A stretch of DNA of 64,000 nucleotides from Brockia lithotrophica (GTDB lineage Bacteria > Bacillota > Bacilli > Thermicanales > DSM-22653): assembly GCF_003633725.1 (NCBI RefSeq), contig NZ_RBIJ01000001.1, forward strand, positions 255,934-319,933. Direction: 5' to 3'. How positions within the stretch are numbered: the stretch's first letter is position 1; each line of letters begins with the position of its first letter. This document shows, piece after piece, positions 1 to 7,973 of this stretch. Made by a program: the position numbers and the translations under genes. The notes below the pieces were generated by a model that worked only from the letters and a program-made list of their open reading frames with translations, was not told the DNA's origin and searched no databases.

Positions 1-981
1 CCCGAGGGGGCGGACGCCGTCGTCGCCGTGGAGCACGTGGAAGTCATGGGGACTCTCCTCAACGTCTACCGCGCCGTCTCACCGGGACAGAACGTGATCT
101 TCCGCGGGGAGGACGCCCTTGCCGGGGAGGAGGTCCTCGGCCCGGGAATGCGGCTTCGCCCTTACGAAATTGCCTACCTCGCTGGCCTCGGGGTGCGCGA
201 GGTGCCCGTGTACGCGCCTCCTATCGCGACCGTTCTTTCCACGGGAGACGAACTCGTCCCACACGAGACGCGCGACCTCCGGTTGGGGCAGGTGCGCGAC
301 ACGAACGCCCCGGCGATCTGCCTCCTTGCCGAGGAGTTCGGCGCACGTGTCCGCTGCGGTGGCATCGTGCGTGACGACGAAGACGCCTTTGCCCGGGCGA
401 TCGGTGCCGCCCTCGAAGACTCCGACCTCGTGATCCTTTCCGGCGGAAGCTCCGTCGGGGTGCGCGACCTCACGCTGCGGGTGCTTGAGGAGCGCTTCCG
501 CGCGGAAGTCTTCTTCCACGGGATTTCTCTCCATCCGGGGAAGCCCACCTTGCTCGCGCGCGTGGGGGAACGCTTCGTCCTCGGCCTCCCCGGGAATCCT
601 ACCTCCGCCACGGTCGTCTTTTTCCTCTTCGGGCGCCACCTCCTCGCGCGCCTGGCCGGGGAGGCGGTTTTCGCCCCGATCGCCCTCGAGGCGAAGCTCC
701 GGCGTCCCCTCGCCTCCGTTGCCGGCCGTACGGACTACTACCGCGTGCGCCTCGTGCGCGAGGCGGACGGTTGGTGGGCGGAGCCGGTGCTCGGAAAGTC
801 GGGTCTCCTCTTTACGCTCCTGGGGAGCGACGGGCTCGCGGAGGTGCCCGAAGAAAAGGAAGGGTACCTCGCCGGGGAGTCGGTCCGCGTGTACCTGTTG
901 GACACGCGGCAAGTAGCCGTTCCGCCCCCCCGCAAGCCGCGAGAAGGTCTCGCAGCCCGTTGGACGGAAAAGGAGGAGTGA
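1..981 (+). CDS. moeA: Molybdopterin molybdotransferase MoeA, 5' end outside window
   Basis: MoeA inserts molybdate into adenylated molybdopterin, the last common step of molybdenum cofactor synthesis in the cytoplasm. The frame is already open at base 1, so the amino end lies outside the window; the first visible residues (GADAVVAVE) belong to the middle of the large domain. Further on are STGDEL (about base 239), GGSSVG (about 438), HPGKP (about 532) and LPGNP (about 586), the usual family signatures, followed by the C-terminal barrel domain. A second moeA begins 2 bases after the stop, so the two are an operon. Tandem moeA copies are common in Bacillota; whether one of them prefers tungsten cannot be judged from sequence. 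Confidence 0.93.
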   Translation, partial: PEGADAVVAVEHVEVMGTLLNVYRAVSPGQNVIFRGEDALAGEEVLGPGMRLRPYEIAYLAGLGVREVPVYAPPIATVLSTGDELVPHETRDLRLGQVRDTNAPAICLLAEEFGARVRCGGIVRDDEDAFARAIGAALEDSDLVILSGGSSVGVRDLTLRVLEERFRAEVFFHGISLHPGKPTLLARVGERFVLGLPGNPTSATVVFFLFGRHLLARLAGEAVFAPIALEAKLRRPLASVAGRTDYYRVRLVREADGWWAEPVLGKSGLLFTLLGSDGLAEVPEEKEGYLAGESVRVYLLDTRQVAVPPPRKPREGLAARWTEKEE

Positions 982-983
982 CC

Positions 984-2903
984 GTGGGGCGCAAGGTGTT
1001 TCTCGACGAAGAGCCCCTCGACGACGTTCGCCGGCGTTGGCTCTCCCGCGCGAACATCCCCCGTCGCACGGAACGAATTCCTACGGCGGAGGCCCTGAAT
1101 CGCGTCGCCGCCGTAGACCTCTACGCCCGCGTCTCCATGCCCAACTACAACGCGGCGGCAATGGACGGGTTTGCCGTACGCGCAGAACGGACGTTTTTCG
1201 CCTCGGAGACCAACCCCGTGCGCCTGCGCGTCGGGGAGGAGGCGATCGTCGTCGACACCGGCGATCCCCTTCCCGAAGGGACGGACGCCGTAATCGCCGT
1301 CGAGCGCGTCCACATCCTCGACGACGGACGGACCATCGAGGTCCTCGCCCCCGTGGCCCCGTGGCAGGACGTACGGCCGATCGGCGAAGACGTGGTGGTG
1401 GGGGAGATGATCCTCCCGGCCTTCCGCCGCCTTCGCCCGTACGACCTGGGGGCACTCCTCGCCGGCGGCGTCCTCGAGGTGGAGGTGCTCGCGCGTCCGC
1501 GCGTGGCCGTGCTTCCCACGGGCGACGAGCTCGTCCCTCCCAAGGAAGACATCGGCCTCGGGGAAATCCCTGAGTTCAACGGCGCCATGCTCCGCGGCCT
1601 CGCGGAGTCCTGGGGGGCGGTCGCCGACGTGTTCCCGATCACACCCGACGATCCAGGGTTCCTTCGGGAGCGCGTGGCCGCCGCCCTCGAACGCTACGAC
1701 GTCGTGGTCTTGAACGCCGGCTCGAGTGCCGGGCGCGACGACTACACCGCCGACATCCTCGGGTCCTTCGGCGAGATCGTCGCCCACGGCGTCGCCACCC
1801 GGCCGGGGAAGCCCGTCGTCCTCGCGGTGACTCCGGAAGGTCGTCCCCTTCTCGGCATCCCGGGCTTTCCCGTCTCCGCCTTTCTCGCCATGGAGTGGTT
1901 CTTGAAACCCCTCCTCGACCGCTATTTTGGGGAGGGGGCGCCCCCGCGGCCGCGCGTGCGCGCGCTCCTCGGGCGACGCCTCGTGTCCGCCGTCGGCCGC
2001 GACGAATTCGTACGCGTGACCGTAGGCAAGGTGGAAGGGCGCTACGTCGTCCAGCCCCTCTCGCGCGGGGCCGGCGTGACGATGTCCCTCGTGCGTGCCG
2101 ATGGGCTTCTCGTCGTCCCGCGGGAGGCGGAAGGCTTCGAGCAGGGGACGGAGGTCGAGGTCGAGCTCTTCCGCGACCCGGCACAGATCGACCGCACCGT
2201 CGTCCTCACGGGAAGCCACGACTTCGCCCTCGACCTCTTGCGCTCACACCTTAGGCGGAAGGACCCCACATGCGACCTTTCGTCCTCGCACGTGGGGAGC
2301 ACGGCGGGGCTTCAGGCGATCGCCCGCCGCGAGGCACACGGCGCCGGCATCCACCTCCTCGATCCGGAGGACGGGACGTACAACGTCTCCTACGTCCGGC
2401 GCCACATCCGCGGCGTCCCCGTGGTACTCGTCCACCTCGCCAAGCGCGTTCAGGGCTTCCTCGTAGCCAAGGGAAATCCCCTGGGAATCCGAAGCCTCGA
2501 AGACATCGCCCGCCCGGGCGTGCGCTACGTGAACCGCCAGCGCGGCGCGGGGACGCGGATCCTCTTCGACCACCTTTTGCGCAAGGCGGGGATCTCCCGG
2601 GAGTCCGTGTACGGGTACGACCGCGAAGTGCCTACTCACCTCGCCGTGGCGGTCGCCATCCGCGAGGGAAGCGCCGACGTGGGATTGGGGATCTACGCGG
2701 CGGCCAAGGCCTTCGACCTCGATTTCATCCCCGTCGGCGAAGAGCAGTACGACCTGCTCCTCTTGCGTTCCTTTGTGGAAAGCCCGTTGGGCGCCTGCTT
2801 CCTCGAGATCCTGCAAAGCGAAGCCTTTCGCGAGGAGCTTCGGCGTTTCGGCGGCTACGACCTCTCCCGCAGCGGAGAGGTGGTGTACGCGCAGGAGGGC
2901 TGA
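984..2903 (+). CDS. moeA: MoeA fused to a C-terminal periplasmic-binding-protein-like domain
   Basis: The first ~400 of 639 residues are a complete molybdopterin molybdotransferase: AAAMDGFAV near residue 56, PTGDEL near 178, NAGSSAG near 245 and RPGKP near 272. The last ~235 residues (GSHDFALDLL near 409, SSHVGSTAGL, GAGTRILFD) form a PBP-like domain of the kind found attached to some MoeA proteins and to molybdate-responsive regulators; by analogy it may sense molybdate, tungstate or a cofactor intermediate. GTG 984 is chosen because AAGGAGG at 970-976 lies 7 bases upstream; the in-frame GTG at 978 is too close to it. It is cotranscribed with the moeA just upstream, and a terminator follows at 2975. 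Confidence 0.9.
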   Translation: MGRKVFLDEEPLDDVRRRWLSRANIPRRTERIPTAEALNRVAAVDLYARVSMPNYNAAAMDGFAVRAERTFFASETNPVRLRVGEEAIVVDTGDPLPEGTDAVIAVERVHILDDGRTIEVLAPVAPWQDVRPIGEDVVVGEMILPAFRRLRPYDLGALLAGGVLEVEVLARPRVAVLPTGDELVPPKEDIGLGEIPEFNGAMLRGLAESWGAVADVFPITPDDPGFLRERVAAALERYDVVVLNAGSSAGRDDYTADILGSFGEIVAHGVATRPGKPVVLAVTPEGRPLLGIPGFPVSAFLAMEWFLKPLLDRYFGEGAPPRPRVRALLGRRLVSAVGRDEFVRVTVGKVEGRYVVQPLSRGAGVTMSLVRADGLLVVPREAEGFEQGTEVEVELFRDPAQIDRTVVLTGSHDFALDLLRSHLRRKDPTCDLSSSHVGSTAGLQAIARREAHGAGIHLLDPEDGTYNVSYVRRHIRGVPVVLVHLAKRVQGFLVAKGNPLGIRSLEDIARPGVRYVNRQRGAGTRILFDHLLRKAGISRESVYGYDREVPTHLAVAVAIREGSADVGLGIYAAAKAFDLDFIPVGEEQYDLLLLRSFVESPLGACFLEILQSEAFREELRRFGGYDLSRSGEVVYAQEG

Positions 2904-2974
2904 CTTTCGGGAAGGGGCCGCCGTCTGCGGAGCGCCTCCGGGATCGTGGGACGGACGGGTGGAGGAAGGTGCGA

Positions 2975-3013
2975 GCGGCCGCCTCGGCGCTGAGGCGGCC
3001 GCGATTTTGTTTT
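2975..3013 (+). terminator. Intrinsic terminator after the moeA pair
   Basis: A perfect 11-bp GC stem (2975-2985 with 2992-3002) and a 6-base loop are followed by the T-rich run ATTTTGTTTT. It closes the moeA operon and separates it from sleB. Confidence 0.85.
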
Positions 3014-3128
3014 GCCGGCAAGTTTTTGCGGAAAACGCGCACCCTACGGGTGAGACGCAAGGCGCTTTGCCCTCCTCGGGGCGCAGAAGCCCCGACTCTG
3101 GAAGACGACGGCGGAGGTGGCATGAAGC

Positions 3129-3923
3129 GTGCGTTCCCGGTGGGTGCGCGTCATCGCGCTAGGGCTTGCCTTCCTCCTCGCGGGCCTTGTGCCCCTAGAG
3201 CTTTGGGGGCGGGCGCCCTTGGCCCCGAAGGGCGCGGAAAAGGCCGGTGAACCTCCCCGTGCCGAAGCCTTCGGCCGGGAAATTCTTCGCGTGGGTTCGC
3301 GCGGGGGGGACGTATACGAGCTGCAAGGAAGGCTTCAGTACCTCGGGTACTACCACGGGCCGATCGACGGAATCTTCGGCTGGCGTACGTACTGGGCGGT
3401 GCGCAACTTCCAGTACCAGTTCGGCATTCGCGTAGACGGGATCGTCGGGCCGCAGACGAAGTACAAGCTCTGGCTGGCGACCAAAAACTGGCGTCCTACG
3501 GGCACCGCCTCGACACCTGCCCCTTCCGCACCGAAGCCCACGTACGTCACGTACACCTCGCAGCCGATTACGAGTCGCGACATCGACCTCATGGCACGTA
3601 CGGTGTACGGCGAGGCCCGGGGAGAACCGTACATCGGCCAGGTGGCCGTGGCGGCGGTCATCCTAAACCGCCTGCGGCACCCCGCGTTTCCCAACACGAT
3701 TCCCGGGATCATCTTTCAGCCTGGGGCCTTCACGTGCGTTTCGGACGGTCAAATCTGGCTCACGCCGGATGCGACGGCGCGCCGCGCGGTGTACGACGCG
3801 CTCAACGGGTGGGACCCGAGCGGCGGAGCCCTCTACTACTTCAATCCCAAGACCGCGACTTCCGCGTGGATCTGGTCGCGGCCGCAGATCAAGCGCATCG
3901 GCAACCACATTTTTACCCGGTAG
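3129..3923 (+). CDS. sleB: Spore cortex-lytic enzyme SleB
   Basis: SleB is a lytic transglycosylase stored in the dormant spore that breaks down cortex peptidoglycan at germination. The 264-residue protein has a signal peptide or membrane anchor (hydrophobic residues ~6-24), a PG_binding_1 repeat (~55-115, with DVYELQGRLQYLGYY and GIVGPQT), a proline-rich linker, and the Hydrolase_2 catalytic domain (~150-264) with ARTVYGEARGEP containing the catalytic glutamate. The GTG at 3129 follows GGAGGTGG at 3113-3120 by 8 bases; the nearby ATG at 3122 is in another frame. The usual partner ypeB is not next to it. A terminator follows. Confidence 0.92.
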   Translation: MRSRWVRVIALGLAFLLAGLVPLELWGRAPLAPKGAEKAGEPPRAEAFGREILRVGSRGGDVYELQGRLQYLGYYHGPIDGIFGWRTYWAVRNFQYQFGIRVDGIVGPQTKYKLWLATKNWRPTGTASTPAPSAPKPTYVTYTSQPITSRDIDLMARTVYGEARGEPYIGQVAVAAVILNRLRHPAFPNTIPGIIFQPGAFTCVSDGQIWLTPDATARRAVYDALNGWDPSGGALYYFNPKTATSAWIWSRPQIKRIGNHIFTR

Positions 3924-4036
3924 GCTCGGCGGCTGTATACCCGCACCGGCATGGTGCAAGTCGCCGGGCAGGCGAGGCGCACGTGCATTTCGCGTTCGAC
4001 TGCCGGGATGGATGCCGGAGCAAGCGGGAGATCGAC

Positions 4037-4068
4037 GCGCGGAGGCGAAAGGGCTTCCGCGCCCTTTT
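4037..4068 (+). terminator. Intrinsic terminator after sleB
   Basis: A 10-bp stem with one G-T pair (4037-4046 with 4053-4062) and a 6-base loop are followed by CCTTTTC. It ends at the stop codon of the convergent small gene, so it serves the sleB transcript. Confidence 0.7.
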
Positions 4069-4322
4069 CATTCGTCGTCCCATTTGGGGAGGAAAAGGCT
4101 CGCCTTCACGTTGGGGAGCGCTTCCAGTTCGGCGACGAGCGTGCCCAGTTCGTTGTCCGTGCCGCGGACGATGAGGGAGACGGCGACGTCTCCGCCAGCG
4201 TCCGTGAGTTCCACGCGTCCGAGGATCAGGTGCGCCTTGCGCGCGAGAATCTCGTTTACGGCGGCGAGGGATACGCGGTCGTCGTGCACGTGCACGGAGG
4301 CGGTTCCGAAGTGCGTCTTCAC
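4068..4322 (-). CDS. TM1266-like small ACT/NikR-C-fold protein (putative hydrogenase-system regulator family)
   Basis: An 84-residue protein with the layout of the TM1266 / iron-only hydrogenase system regulator family: an N-terminal strand (SVHVHDDR), a helix (AAVNEILARKAHLILGRVEL), a second strand with SLIVRGTDNELGTL, then a helix and final strand (NVKASLFLP). This is the beta-alpha-beta fold shared with ACT domains and the NikR C-terminal domain; members likely bind a small ligand. The start is GTG at 4322 with AAAGGA about 10 bases upstream. No [FeFe]-hydrogenase or HydEFG gene lies in the window, so the role here is open. It runs convergent to sleB. Family assignment is by pattern; function is not shown. 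Confidence 0.6.
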   Translation of the reverse strand: MKTHFGTASVHVHDDRVSLAAVNEILARKAHLILGRVELTDAGGDVAVSLIVRGTDNELGTLVAELEALPNVKASLFLPKWDDE

Positions 4323-4507
4323 GGAAAGCCCGTCCTTTCGTCCGTCGTGGATCTCTCTTTTCCGTTTGGATCGATTTGCGGCGTTCGCGAAATACGCTCC
4401 CGCCGCGCCTCTCGCCCTTTGCGGCCGGAGGGCAAAAGGCCGGGGCGGGGACCGACGTCTTCAGTGTAGCATACGCGCCGCGGGCCGCGCCTACCCCCCT
4501 CGCTCTC

Positions 4508-4537
4508 TTGAGTTCTTTCGCTGCCCCGTGCTATCCT
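4508..4537 (+). promoter_or_regulatory. Promoter of the Y-family polymerase gene
   Basis: TTGAGT (4508-4513), an 18-base spacer and TATCCT (4532-4537) form a vegetative-type promoter about 65 bases upstream of the polymerase start, directly followed by a LexA box. Confidence 0.55.
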
Positions 4538-4542
4538 AAAAA

Positions 4543-4556
4543 CGAACTAAAGTTCA
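4543..4556 (+). promoter_or_regulatory. LexA (DinR) box
   Basis: CGAACTAAAGTTCA matches the Bacillus LexA consensus CGAAC-N4-GTTCG at all but the last base, with both GAAC and GTTC half-sites intact. It lies at about the transcription start of the polymerase gene, where bound LexA would block transcription until DNA damage. Confidence 0.8.
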
Positions 4557-4603
4557 ACGAATCTTTGTTTGCCGATTGTCCGGCTCGGTGCGGAGGGATT
4601 CGG

Positions 4604-5905
4604 ATGGATGGAGGGGCGGACTACGCCCGCGCGGGAGACGAGGAGAAACCCGCGCGGGGCGCATCCGCAGGGAAAGAACGCGTCGTGCTCTTGGTGGACA
4701 TGGAGTCGTTTTTTGCCTCCGTAGAGGTGGCGGCACGCCCCGACCTCCGGGGGCGTCCGGTGGTCGTCGCGGGGGATCCCGAGCGGCGACACGGGGTCGT
4801 CCTCGCGGCCACGCGGGAGGCCAAGGCGTGCGGCGTTTCTACGGCGATGACGTTGGGCGAGGCGCTCCTCCTCTGTCCCGAGGCGGTCGTCGTACGCCCG
4901 CACATGGCCCGCTACCTCGCCACCTCCCTTCGGATCACCGCCCTTCTCGAGGCGTTTTCCGACCTCGTGGAACCGTACTCTATCGACGAGCAGTTCGTGG
5001 AGCTCACGCCGACCTTGCACCTCTTCGGAACGGCGGAATCCGCCGCGCAGGAGATCCGCCGACGCATCCGCGAGGCCACGGGCGTCAACGCCCGCGTGGG
5101 CATCGGCCCGAACAAGCTCACGGCAAAAATGGCCTGCGACGTGTACGCCAAAAAGATCCCTGAAGGCATATTCCGCGTCGCTCCGGGGAAGTTCGCCGAA
5201 GCCTTTTGGCATCGGTCGGTAGAAGATCTCTTCGGCGTCGCCCGCCGCCTCGGCGCCCACTTGCGAGGCATGGGGATCCGCACGATCGGCCAGCTCGCCC
5301 AAACGCCCGAAGAGCTCCTCCGCCGCCGGTTCGGCAAGCTCGGGGTGCGCCTTCACCGGTACGCCAACGGCATCGATCCTTCTCCCGTAGACCCTTCCCT
5401 GGTGTGGCGGCAAAAGGGGGTAGGGCGGGGGATCACCCTCCCGCGCGATTACCGGGAAGGGCGGGACGTGGGAATCGTGATCCTCGAGCTCGCCGACGAG
5501 GTGGCGCACCGCGCCCGCGCCTTGGGTGTCCTCGGGAACGTCGTCGGCGTAGGGATAGGGGGCGCCTACGGCCTAGAGGTGCGGCACGGGTTTTTCCGCC
5601 AGATGCACCTGTCCGTGCCTACGCGTTCCCCGACGGAAATCGCCGCGGCGGCCCGCGCCCTCTTTCGTCGCCATTGGTCGGGGTTCCCCGTGCGCCACGT
5701 GTCCGTGTTCCTCGGCGGGCTTTCCACCGACGACGTCTTCCCCCTCGAGCTCTTTCGGGATCGGGTGCGGGAGGAAAGGGTGTACCAGACGCTGGACTTC
5801 ATCTGGGAGCGGTTTGGCCGGGCAAGCCTCGTGCGCGCTTCTTCCCTCACCCCGGCGGGACAGGCGCGGGAGCGCGCGCATAAGATCGGCGGACACGAGG
5901 CGTGA
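4604..5905 (+). CDS. Y-family (translesion) DNA polymerase, UvrX/DinB type
   Basis: An error-prone polymerase that copies past damaged template bases. The 433-residue protein begins with a ~25-residue charged tail, then palm motif VDMESFFASVE (first metal ligands), the second metal motif YSIDEQFVELT, GIGPNKLTAKMA in the thumb region, and a little-finger domain in the C-terminal third. YSIDE rather than the DinB-type SLDE, together with the YolD-like gene just downstream, favours the Bacillus UvrX/YqjW branch over classical Pol IV. ATG 4604 is chosen because GGAGGG lies 6 bases upstream. The LexA box at 4543 indicates SOS control. Confidence 0.88.
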   Translation: MDGGADYARAGDEEKPARGASAGKERVVLLVDMESFFASVEVAARPDLRGRPVVVAGDPERRHGVVLAATREAKACGVSTAMTLGEALLLCPEAVVVRPHMARYLATSLRITALLEAFSDLVEPYSIDEQFVELTPTLHLFGTAESAAQEIRRRIREATGVNARVGIGPNKLTAKMACDVYAKKIPEGIFRVAPGKFAEAFWHRSVEDLFGVARRLGAHLRGMGIRTIGQLAQTPEELLRRRFGKLGVRLHRYANGIDPSPVDPSLVWRQKGVGRGITLPRDYREGRDVGIVILELADEVAHRARALGVLGNVVGVGIGGAYGLEVRHGFFRQMHLSVPTRSPTEIAAAARALFRRHWSGFPVRHVSVFLGGLSTDDVFPLELFRDRVREERVYQTLDFIWERFGRASLVRASSLTPAGQARERAHKIGGHEA

Positions 5906-5996
5906 TTTTCCGCTTCGGGGAGACCTCGTACGCCTGTACGGCAAACGGGATTCAAGTCTCCTTTGCGAGTTCGTCTGGAGAGGGGAGGGAAGACCC

Positions 5997-6374
5997 GTGT
6001 TCGGAAGTTCCCGCGGGGGAAACGAGCCAGCATCCATCTGGGAAGGAAGCCGCATGCTCCTCCCGGAACACCGGGAGGCGCTCGTCGATTACTTCCTGCG
6101 CCGGGGAGCCCAAGCCCCGCCGAAGCCGGACCGAGACAAGCTGGCCGAGGTGGAGGAGCGCCTGCGCCGCGCGCTGGCCACGGGCCGAGAGGTCATCCTC
6201 ACCGCCTACACCCCGCAAGGGGACGTACGACTTGCCGTGCGCCCACTCGGATGGAAAGAGTGCTCCCGCACATCCGGCGGCCGCAGCGGGCCCTGCGTGC
6301 TCGTGCGCAAGGAAGACGGGGAAGAACTCGAGCTGCCCCTCGTCTACGTGCGCTGGGTGGAAGAGGCGGACTGA
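5997..6374 (+). CDS. YolD-like protein (partner of the SOS polymerase)
   Basis: A 125-residue protein of the YolD-like family, which in Bacillus is encoded directly after UvrX-type polymerases and carried on plasmids and phages. The family signature is a short N-terminal RGN...W segment followed by MLLPEH; here it reads RGGNEPASIWEGSRMLLPEH near residues 7-26, followed by a helix and a small beta domain (REVILTAYTPQGDVRLAV). GTG 5997 is favoured over ATG 6054 because it keeps the N-terminal segment and has AGGGGAGGGA 6 bases upstream. It starts 91 bases after the polymerase stop and probably shares its SOS promoter. Biochemical role unknown. Confidence 0.75.
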   Translation: MFGSSRGGNEPASIWEGSRMLLPEHREALVDYFLRRGAQAPPKPDRDKLAEVEERLRRALATGREVILTAYTPQGDVRLAVRPLGWKECSRTSGGRSGPCVLVRKEDGEELELPLVYVRWVEEAD

Positions 6375-6444
6375 GCGGCGTTCGGAAGGCCGCACGCCTC
6401 GGGGGACGCGGAGTATGCGGGCCCCGTCGCGGGAAAGTCCCTCC

Positions 6445-7764
6445 TCACCGGCGAAGGGCGACCGCCAGCACGCCCAAGGAGGCGATTTCCAAGATCGTCA
6501 CCCCGAGCACGACGTACGTCCCCCCCAAGCCGTAGTAAAGGAGGCCGAAGAGGATGCCGCTCGCAAAAAGGGCGAGGCCGTACACCGTGTTGAACACCCC
6601 GTATCCCAACCCCCGCCGCTCCGGAGGCGTGAGGTCGGCGACCGCGGCGCGGAGGACGCTTTCGTGTAGCCCCATGGCGCCCCCCCAGAGGACCATTCCC
6701 AACACGGAGAAGCCGAGCCCCGCCTCGGAAGGCAGAAAGAGAGAGGCGGCCGCGCCTACGGTGAGGAAGGGGACGAGTCCGAGGACGAGGATTCCCATTC
6801 GGTCGTAGAGAAGCCCAGCGACGAGGGCGAATACGGCGTCCACCCCCATGGCGAGCGCATAGAGGAGGGGGGCGATTTCCGGAGCGAGCCCGCCGCGCGC
6901 AAAGTGAAATCCGATGAGCTGGAAGTGGAGAAAGCCCGTCGCGGCCAGGGCGGCAAAAAAGAGGAACGCCCAGAATTTTCGAGAAAAGGCGCGGGAGGGA
7001 AGCGCGTCGCTCCGGACGGACGCGTGCGGAGGGGGGCTTTGGGGACGAAGGTCCTCCCGCCCGGAGGAGGGCTCCTCCGTCCCGGACTCGAGGAGTTCGG
7101 GGCGGGGGAAGAGGCGCCAGACGAGGACGAGGGCGAGGAGGGCGAGGATTGCCGGAAGGGCGTAGGCGAAGAGCGTCGTCCGGTACCCGAGTCCGAGGCC
7201 GAGGAGGAGGGCGGCGAAGAGGGGGCCGGTGAGCGCCCCGATCTGGTCCATGGCTTCGTGCACCCCGAAGCCCTTGCCGCGGCCCACCCGTTTCGTGGCG
7301 TAGGAGAGGAGAGCATCGCGCGGCGGCGTGCGCAGGCCCTTCCCCGCCCGCTCCGCGAGGATGAGGGCCGCCGCCGGCGGCCACGAGTGCACGAGGCCGA
7401 GGGCAGGTACGGAAAAGAGGTTGATCGCGTAACCTACAGCGGTGAGGAGCCAGTGGTGGCGCGTACGGTCGGCGAGGTACCCGCCGGCGAGGCGGAGGAG
7501 GTACCCGAGGAGTTCTCCCAACCCGGCGAGCGTTCCGACGACGGCGGCGCTCGCCCCGAGGAGGGCGAGGTATTGCCCTACGACGCTTCGCAGGCCTTCG
7601 TACGTGACGTCGGCAAAGAGGCTTACGACGCCGAAGAGGAGGATGATCCGCCAGGCGGTGCTGCGAAGGCGGTCGCCCTCCGCCTCCGGGGACGAAGGCG
7701 GTTCGGCCGTGTGGGGGCCCTCGTTTGCCGGAGGATTCGGTTTTTCCGAAGGAGACGGCGGCAT
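6445..7764 (-). CDS. Major facilitator superfamily transporter
   Basis: A 439-residue integral membrane protein with about 12 hydrophobic segments after a hydrophilic ~35-residue N-terminal tail. The loop after the second segment has the MFS signature GGYLADRTRHH, and the block GKGLRTPPRDALLSY is typical of a subgroup of uncharacterised MFS exporters in Bacteria and Archaea. The central loop (~215-265) is long, polar and rich in proline and serine. Substrate cannot be predicted. It is transcribed away from lepA from its own promoter at 7830-7858, and its 3' end faces the yolD gene with no clear terminator between. Confidence 0.85.
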   Translation of the reverse strand: MPPSPSEKPNPPANEGPHTAEPPSSPEAEGDRLRSTAWRIILLFGVVSLFADVTYEGLRSVVGQYLALLGASAAVVGTLAGLGELLGYLLRLAGGYLADRTRHHWLLTAVGYAINLFSVPALGLVHSWPPAAALILAERAGKGLRTPPRDALLSYATKRVGRGKGFGVHEAMDQIGALTGPLFAALLLGLGLGYRTTLFAYALPAILALLALVLVWRLFPRPELLESGTEEPSSGREDLRPQSPPPHASVRSDALPSRAFSRKFWAFLFFAALAATGFLHFQLIGFHFARGGLAPEIAPLLYALAMGVDAVFALVAGLLYDRMGILVLGLVPFLTVGAAASLFLPSEAGLGFSVLGMVLWGGAMGLHESVLRAAVADLTPPERRGLGYGVFNTVYGLALFASGILFGLLYYGLGGTYVVLGVTILEIASLGVLAVALRR

Positions 7765-7829
7765 TTCGGCTTCCCTCCTGCGGGCATCGGGGTTTCGGCG
7801 TCTGCAAGAATTTCCGAGAAATCGAAGCT

Positions 7830-7858
7830 ATTGTACTCCAGCCCGCCGGGCGTGTCGA
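7830..7858 (-). promoter_or_regulatory. Promoter of the MFS transporter gene
   Basis: On the minus strand TCGACA (7858-7853), a 17-base spacer and TACAAT (7835-7830) form a vegetative promoter about 65 bases upstream of the ATG at 7764. Confidence 0.55.
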
Positions 7859-7973
7859 TTCGCTTGCGGCGGAACTCCCTTACGACCCCGGCTTGTGGTA
7901 GGATTGGACGCAGAACTTTTGCACGGCGTCTACCGAACTTCGCGCCTTCGCATTGCGCGGGAGGGGGTCTTCT

